Assembly (NCBI RefSeq): GCF_024868665.1
Contig: NC_079893.1
Span: 13,866,613 to 13,930,612 of the forward strand
Reading direction: 5' to 3'
Origin: Triplophysa rosa
Lineage: Eukaryota > Chordata > Actinopteri > Cypriniformes > Nemacheilidae
Length of the DNA stretch: 64,000 nucleotides
The number at the start of each line of letters is the position of its first letter. Position 1 is the stretch's first letter. This document shows, one piece after another, positions 60,251-64,000 of the stretch. The translations under genes were made by a program, and so were the position numbers. Under the pieces are notes generated by a model. It saw nothing but the letters and a program-made list of their open reading frames with translations, was not told the DNA's origin and did not search any database.

Positions 60251-60419
60251 AGGGATAGTTAACCCAAAAATATAAATTCTGCAACTAACTGTTGTTCGTT
60301 TTCACAACATTCTTGAAAATATCTAATTTTGTGGTCTGTGGAAGAACGAAGGTCATACAGGCTTGAAATGAGAGGGTGAGTAAATGATGACAATTTTCAT
60401 TTTTGGGTGAACTATCGCT
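60251..60419. mobile_element. MITE with TTAA duplication
   Basis: Ends agggatagttaacccaaaaa and tttttgggtgaactatcgct, flanked by TTAA (60247-60250 and 60420-60423). 169 bp. This is a very common fish MITE; a TTAA duplication fits a piggyBac- or Kolobok-type source. It sits 160 bp upstream of the ndufb6 start codon. Confidence 0.85.
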
Positions 60420-60501
60420 TTAACGTTCTGTGTGTTATTTTACTCCAGGTCCGTAGGAGTCGCTGTGAAAAGAAAACAGATATTTTTGTGGCGTTCGCAG
60501 T

Positions 60502-60519
60502 GCACTCTGGGAGGTTTGT
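60502..60519 (-). promoter_or_regulatory. ZNF143/Staf-like site in the ndufb6 promoter
   Basis: Read on the minus strand: acaaacctcccagagtgc, close to the ZNF143 consensus core (TCCCA followed by TGC). It lies about 60 bp before the start codon in a CpG-containing stretch. Such sites are frequent in promoters of nuclear genes for mitochondrial proteins. Confidence 0.45.
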
Positions 60520-60578
60520 CCTCTTAGATGTCATTGTTGTGAATTCTGCTTTAGTTTGGAAAGTGTAGTAAAATTAGG

Positions 60579-60758
60579 ATGACTGGATACACAGCGGATG
60601 AAAAGCTCCGATATGAGCAGTTGATAAAGCTTCGGCGACAGTGGCTGAAAGATCAGGAGCTCACTTCTCGAGAGCCTGTCACTGCACCCAAACCACCTGG
60701 CCGCATCGCCCGATTCTGGGCTGGATTCCTGGAGCCCAAGACGCTCTGGAGATTATAC
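60579..60758 (+). CDS. ndufb6: ndufb6 exon 1
   Basis: Start ATG in context aggATGA; donor gtgagt at 60759. No earlier in-frame ATG follows a stop-free region, and the MTGYT start matches the family. Confidence 0.94.
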
Positions 60759-61008
60759 GTGAGTTTGTCTATATACTCAAAACCAACGCAAATCAAATTC
60801 TAAAGTAAAATGCGTTATGTATAGGTTTTTGGTTACTTGCATTGAACTGTGAATACAATAACTGCAAAATAGCATTATAACATGCCATCTTCTCTTTTTC
60901 TCGTTTTGTATCAAGACTTTTAAAGCTTATAATGCTGGTGTGTTTGCTGTCACGCGCCTTCTCATTCCTGCATGGGTTGTGCACTACTACATGAAGTACC
61001 ACGTCGCT
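60579..61008 (+). CDS. ndufb6: ndufb6, complex I accessory subunit B6 (exons 1-2; rest outside window)
   Basis: NDUFB6 (B17) is an accessory subunit of the membrane arm of mitochondrial NADH:ubiquinone oxidoreductase, in the inner membrane. Exon 1 (60579-60758) encodes 60 residues: MTGYTADEKLRYEQLIKLRR, QWLKDQELTSREPV and FWAGFLEPKTLWRLY. Human NDUFB6 begins MTGYTPDEKLR and has RRRWLKDQELSPREP. Exon 2 (60916-61008) encodes 31 residues, including the single membrane segment (AGVFAVTRLLIPAWVVHYYM) and KYHVA. Both junctions are phase 0 with GT/AG. The protein should be about 125-130 residues, so the last exon(s) with the C-terminus facing the intermembrane side lie beyond 64000; I found no match to them in 61009-64000. 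It follows mxd4 in the same direction, 4 kb downstream of its stop. Confidence 0.95.
60916..61008 (+). CDS. ndufb6: ndufb6 exon 2, transmembrane segment
   Basis: Acceptor caag ending 60915, donor gtaagt at 61009. TFKAYNAGVFAVTRLLIPAW and VVHYYMKYHVA align without gaps to the human segment ending VPVWIIHYYMKYHV. Confidence 0.93.
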
Positions 61009-61840
61009 GTAAGTTTATAGCCGTCCTGAGACGCATTGGTTCCACAGACATATGTATATAAACTGTGTACCCCCAAAGGGAAAAATGTGTATAATGGATA
61101 GATAATCCAAACAACACTACCTCAGCTAGGCTTTGAAACGTGAGCTGCAATACGGTGTTATACCTTTTATCTGAAATGGAACCTGTAAGGGACATGTTTT
61201 CAGACAAAACTTGTTAGTGATTATTAAAAATAGGCCTTGCTCACTGCAAGTTATTGCTTATTTAAAAGAGTAATTATTTTGTGATTTTTAAGGTCCTACT
61301 TTGGTTTATGGAGTGTCCAACAGTTTACGTACATACACGGTGTGAAAACACTTACATTTTCTAATAATAGGCAGTTATTACCTTACTTCTTGACTGACTC
61401 TCAAATGATTCGTTCGGCGATTCATCTGTCTGTCTAATCCCCTCCTTTCTGTCAGCCTACTCAGATCTGATTGGTCAGATGGTCTAGTCTGCTGTCTTGC
61501 AGCGTTGCAAATGGAACGTAGGCTATGAAGGTAAAACGATGCCAAAAAGGTTTTCATGTGCAGGATAGCATTTGTGAATGTGTACTTGACATTGCAAGCA
61601 TAAAATAAATTTGCATGCACAAAAATGTTTTTAAAGGTGTAAATTAAGCTGCAAGGGAAAGTTTCGCAGCATTGTACCATTTTTTGTAAGTGTATTTCAT
61701 GTGTTGTGAAACTGCAACTTTATATTAATGCCAAATAAATATGATCTGTATTCTTTTGACCTCTGTTTTTACACGCTTACACGTTATCTTTTGACACGTT
61801 TTTTTTGCGCTGAAATACAGCCAAAAGCATTGCAAGCCTG
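61009..61840. other. ndufb6 intron 2 with unnamed repeat
   Basis: 61279-61500 is a second copy of the repeat at 46280-46510 (aaggtcctactttggtttat ggagtgtcc, then ctgactctcaaatgattcgtt). The remainder has nothing recognised. Confidence 0.5.
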
Positions 61841-62815
61841 TAGGGCTGGGCGGAATGACGGAATATTGTGTTACCGCGGAATAAAATGTCAACCTTAAGA
61901 GATTTTTCTATTCCGTGTATTCCGCGGAATGTAAATAAGTAGGCGTGGTTAACTCGGCGCTCTGCAAATTAGGCGCTATTCTGAAAAAAACTAATAAATT
62001 AATCCACCCGTAACAAATGAACGTATCAAACATTCTTTTGACCTTCTTTCAGTCTGTAGTTTAGTGATCCGCTCCAGTCCGGCGCTTCTCTCACCCGCAG
62101 TGCTCGTGCAGCGATCTGCTCCAGCATTTAAAAAAGCTCATTCTCAACACATATTTCAGAAGTCAGGTTGTTTTGAAAAGCTGTTAATAGTTTTATAAAG
62201 TTTAACTTCAGGCGAGCCAAGGTGAAACTTGCGTTGAAATGCGCGATGATGCTCGCGAGCGCTTTGATGTGACGCGCTTCTACCTCCAGTTTTGGGAGAC
62301 GCGTGAGGAGTCACCAGAGACTTGCAGTGCAAAAACAAGCCCGAGAATAAACAAACCTAAAGACAGAGAGTCGCAACACACTAAAATTGCTCATCTAATA
62401 GAGAGTGAAGAGCGATAAAGACCTACAGTACAGACCCCATGAACACCAGTTTATAACACTAGTCATATACTGTACTCTCATTGTTTGTGCATATTCATAC
62501 TTTATTGTTATATATGTTGTCTATTTTCCTACTGTATACATATGATATAGCCAGAAGATAAATATGAATAAATAATACATCTGATTATCAGAACTTAATT
62601 TGATATCTTTAGTACATTTTCATAACTTGCCTACATTTTAACTATGGTGAGCATTTAAATGAACTGTAATAAATAAATTAGTTAAATCAATCTAAGAAAA
62701 ATGAGGTATAAAATATAGAATTATAATGGGAGATTGTTTCATGAAATATATCATTACCGTGAAATAAAATTTCTCATTCCGTGAAATAGATTTTTGGCCA
62801 TTCCGCCCACCTCTA
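61841..62815. mobile_element. hAT MITE (tagggctgggcggaatga ends), complete copy
   Basis: Left end tagggctgggcggaatgacg, right end ttggccattccgcccacctcta. 8-bp duplication caagcctg/caagtctg (61833-61840, 62816-62823; 7 of 8). 975 bp, non-coding. It is the full version of the nested copy at 6311-7246. It lies in ndufb6 intron 2. Confidence 0.85.
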
Positions 62816-62823
62816 CAAGTCTG

Positions 62824-63468
62824 TATCGAGCTGTGTCTGCAAATACAATGGTGTTATGAACTGCAAAATGGATTCACTGTGCAGAGCCTGTCTTTGTGTA
62901 TGTAAAATAAGTCTTTTGCAAATGTATAAATGTCTTTATTTTATGCTTGCAATGTCCTGTACACTTTCACAAATGTTATCCTGCTCATGCAAATCTTTTT
63001 GGCATCATTTTACCTTCATAGTAGGCAGGCATTACATGGAGTGACACAAATCCGACCCAGAACTGAAATTAGAACGAGTTCAAATGACATTAGTTCAAAC
63101 TGTAAATCGTAAATTTAATGCAACATTTATTTGCCAAAAATAGTCGTATAACTAGCTTGAGACCGGTGTGACGAGTTCCACATTTCTTTTCAGATACATT
63201 TTTAACAGACACGTTTTTGGGCTTGTAGTTATTGTTTTTTTACCATTTATTTTTCTCTGGTTAAACTGTGCTTACTGTGGTGAGAGCATCATATAATTGT
63301 TGTTACTGTAGTGATTTTACTATAGTAAGTAGTAAAACCATGGTTAATTCATGTATAGATAAAGGGCAATTTAGAGTTAACATGTTGCAATATAACTTTT
63401 TTTTGCATAATCTTTTCTTTTCTTTTCTAAAAATATTATAAAATAGAATAGAATATTTATATTGTACT
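62824..63468. other. ndufb6 intron 2 spacer
   Basis: AT-rich intron. The segment 62935-63050 is partly complementary to 61510-61610 (e.g. gtaaaacgatgccaaaaagg at 61531 against its complement at 62996), so a degraded inverted pair brackets the hAT insertion. Nothing else recognised. Confidence 0.4.
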
Positions 63469-63576
63469 GGGCTGTTTCTCCAAAAAGCATCGTAAGCTTA
63501 CAATGATCGTAGCTCCATTGGTGACAATGGTTCTAAGATCAACTTAAGGTTACCATGCTTTTGGGAAACGCAGCCC
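63469..63576. repeat. Palindromic MITE (gggctg ends)
   Basis: Left gggctgtttctccaaaaagc, right gcttttgggaaacgcagccc; an almost continuous 108-bp palindrome, typical of a common fish MITE. Confidence 0.65.
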
Positions 63577-63641
63577 TGTTCATGTATCATGCGGTTTTAA
63601 AATAGAATGATTACTTATGGAAAAGGATTGATGCAGTGGAC

Positions 63642-64000
63642 TAGGGCTGAACGATTAATCGAAATCGAATCGCAATGTGAGACGTTGCGATTTGCTAATC
63701 GCAAGAGGCTGCGATGTGGAAACGATGTGAAATGTAGGAAACGCGTCTGTTCCAAGCCCGCTTTGAGTGGCATTCTTGCTAACCAACAGAGTGAGCGCAC
63801 CTACGTTATGCCTAATCAAAAAAAAAAAAACAGAAAGCGGGAGAGAGAGAGGGTGTGTTATTATGGCATCTGCAGAGTCAGATCGATCATATTAGGCAAA
63901 TAAATACTAAAGAACCATCCAATTCAGAAGACGGCACACACAGCCTGTGTTATACTCGCTTCTCTTCCCCGCGTTGCGCGTCTTGCGGACGAGCCGTTTA
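63642..64000. mobile_element. hAT element, left part, cut by window edge
   Basis: Starts tagggctgaacgattaatcg after cagtggac, with reiterated 'atcgcaa/ttgcgat' motifs in the subterminal part, as in other tagggctg-ended hAT copies here. The right end is outside the window. An A-run and GA-rich stretch are at 63819-63852. Confidence 0.6.

Noticed and set aside
61009..64000. Search for the last ndufb6 exon
   Set aside because: No in-phase exon with the expected C-terminal motif was found on the plus strand.

Overview
This is a gene-sparse, repeat-rich stretch of a vertebrate nuclear genome. It is almost certainly a ray-finned fish and most likely a cyprinid (carp, goldfish or zebrafish relative). 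The evidence is split vertebrate genes with short exons and long introns, tRNA-derived fish SINEs, L2-type and L1-type LINE pieces, many hAT elements with 8-bp target duplications, a TTAA-flanked MITE and long GT microsatellites. No prokaryotic features are present.

Three host genes are recognised, all reconstructed exon by exon with matching splice phases. (1) pdcd4, minus strand: seven coding exons from the start codon at 26938 down to 2238, encoding about the first 330 residues (N-terminal RNA-binding region, first MA3 domain, linker). The second MA3 domain lies beyond the left edge. (2) mxd4, plus strand: six coding exons from 34304 to 56570 giving a complete 208-residue bHLH-zipper repressor. 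(3) ndufb6, plus strand: exons 1 and 2 (60579-61008), with the C-terminal part beyond the right edge. pdcd4 and mxd4 are divergent, about 7 kb apart. mxd4 and ndufb6 are in tandem. The genes do not form a pathway: they are a translation inhibitor, a transcription repressor of the MYC/MAX network and a mitochondrial complex I subunit.

Region by region: 1-1651 is the 3' end of an L2/CR1-type LINE. 2.2-15.6 kb holds pdcd4 exons 2-7 with several hAT insertions (2622-3384, 6043-7717, 9002-10953, 11253-15184). The last of these contains an intact Tc1/mariner element with a DD37E transposase (13059-14628). 15.6-26.9 kb is pdcd4 intron 1, with a Harbinger-like element (16906-19176), a hAT element (19637-20713) and a long foldback element (22449-25047). 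27-34 kb is the intergenic space with a second foldback (28086-30754). 34.9-47.8 kb is mxd4 intron 2, with a third foldback (38325-40121), a hAT element interrupted by a gag-only LTR retrotransposon (41012-44653) and a 5'-truncated L1 (45347-45793). 47.9-55.2 kb is mxd4 intron 3, with SINEs and another hAT. 56.6-60.2 kb is the mxd4 3' UTR and spacer. 61-64 kb is ndufb6 intron 2, with two more hAT elements.

The most interesting signal is that the three foldback elements, with unrelated interiors, all end in TATGGA and are all flanked by 6-bp direct repeats. They look like one lineage of non-autonomous DNA transposons with large inverted arms built from reiterated short motifs. All database-type assignments are from memory of family hallmarks; no search was run.
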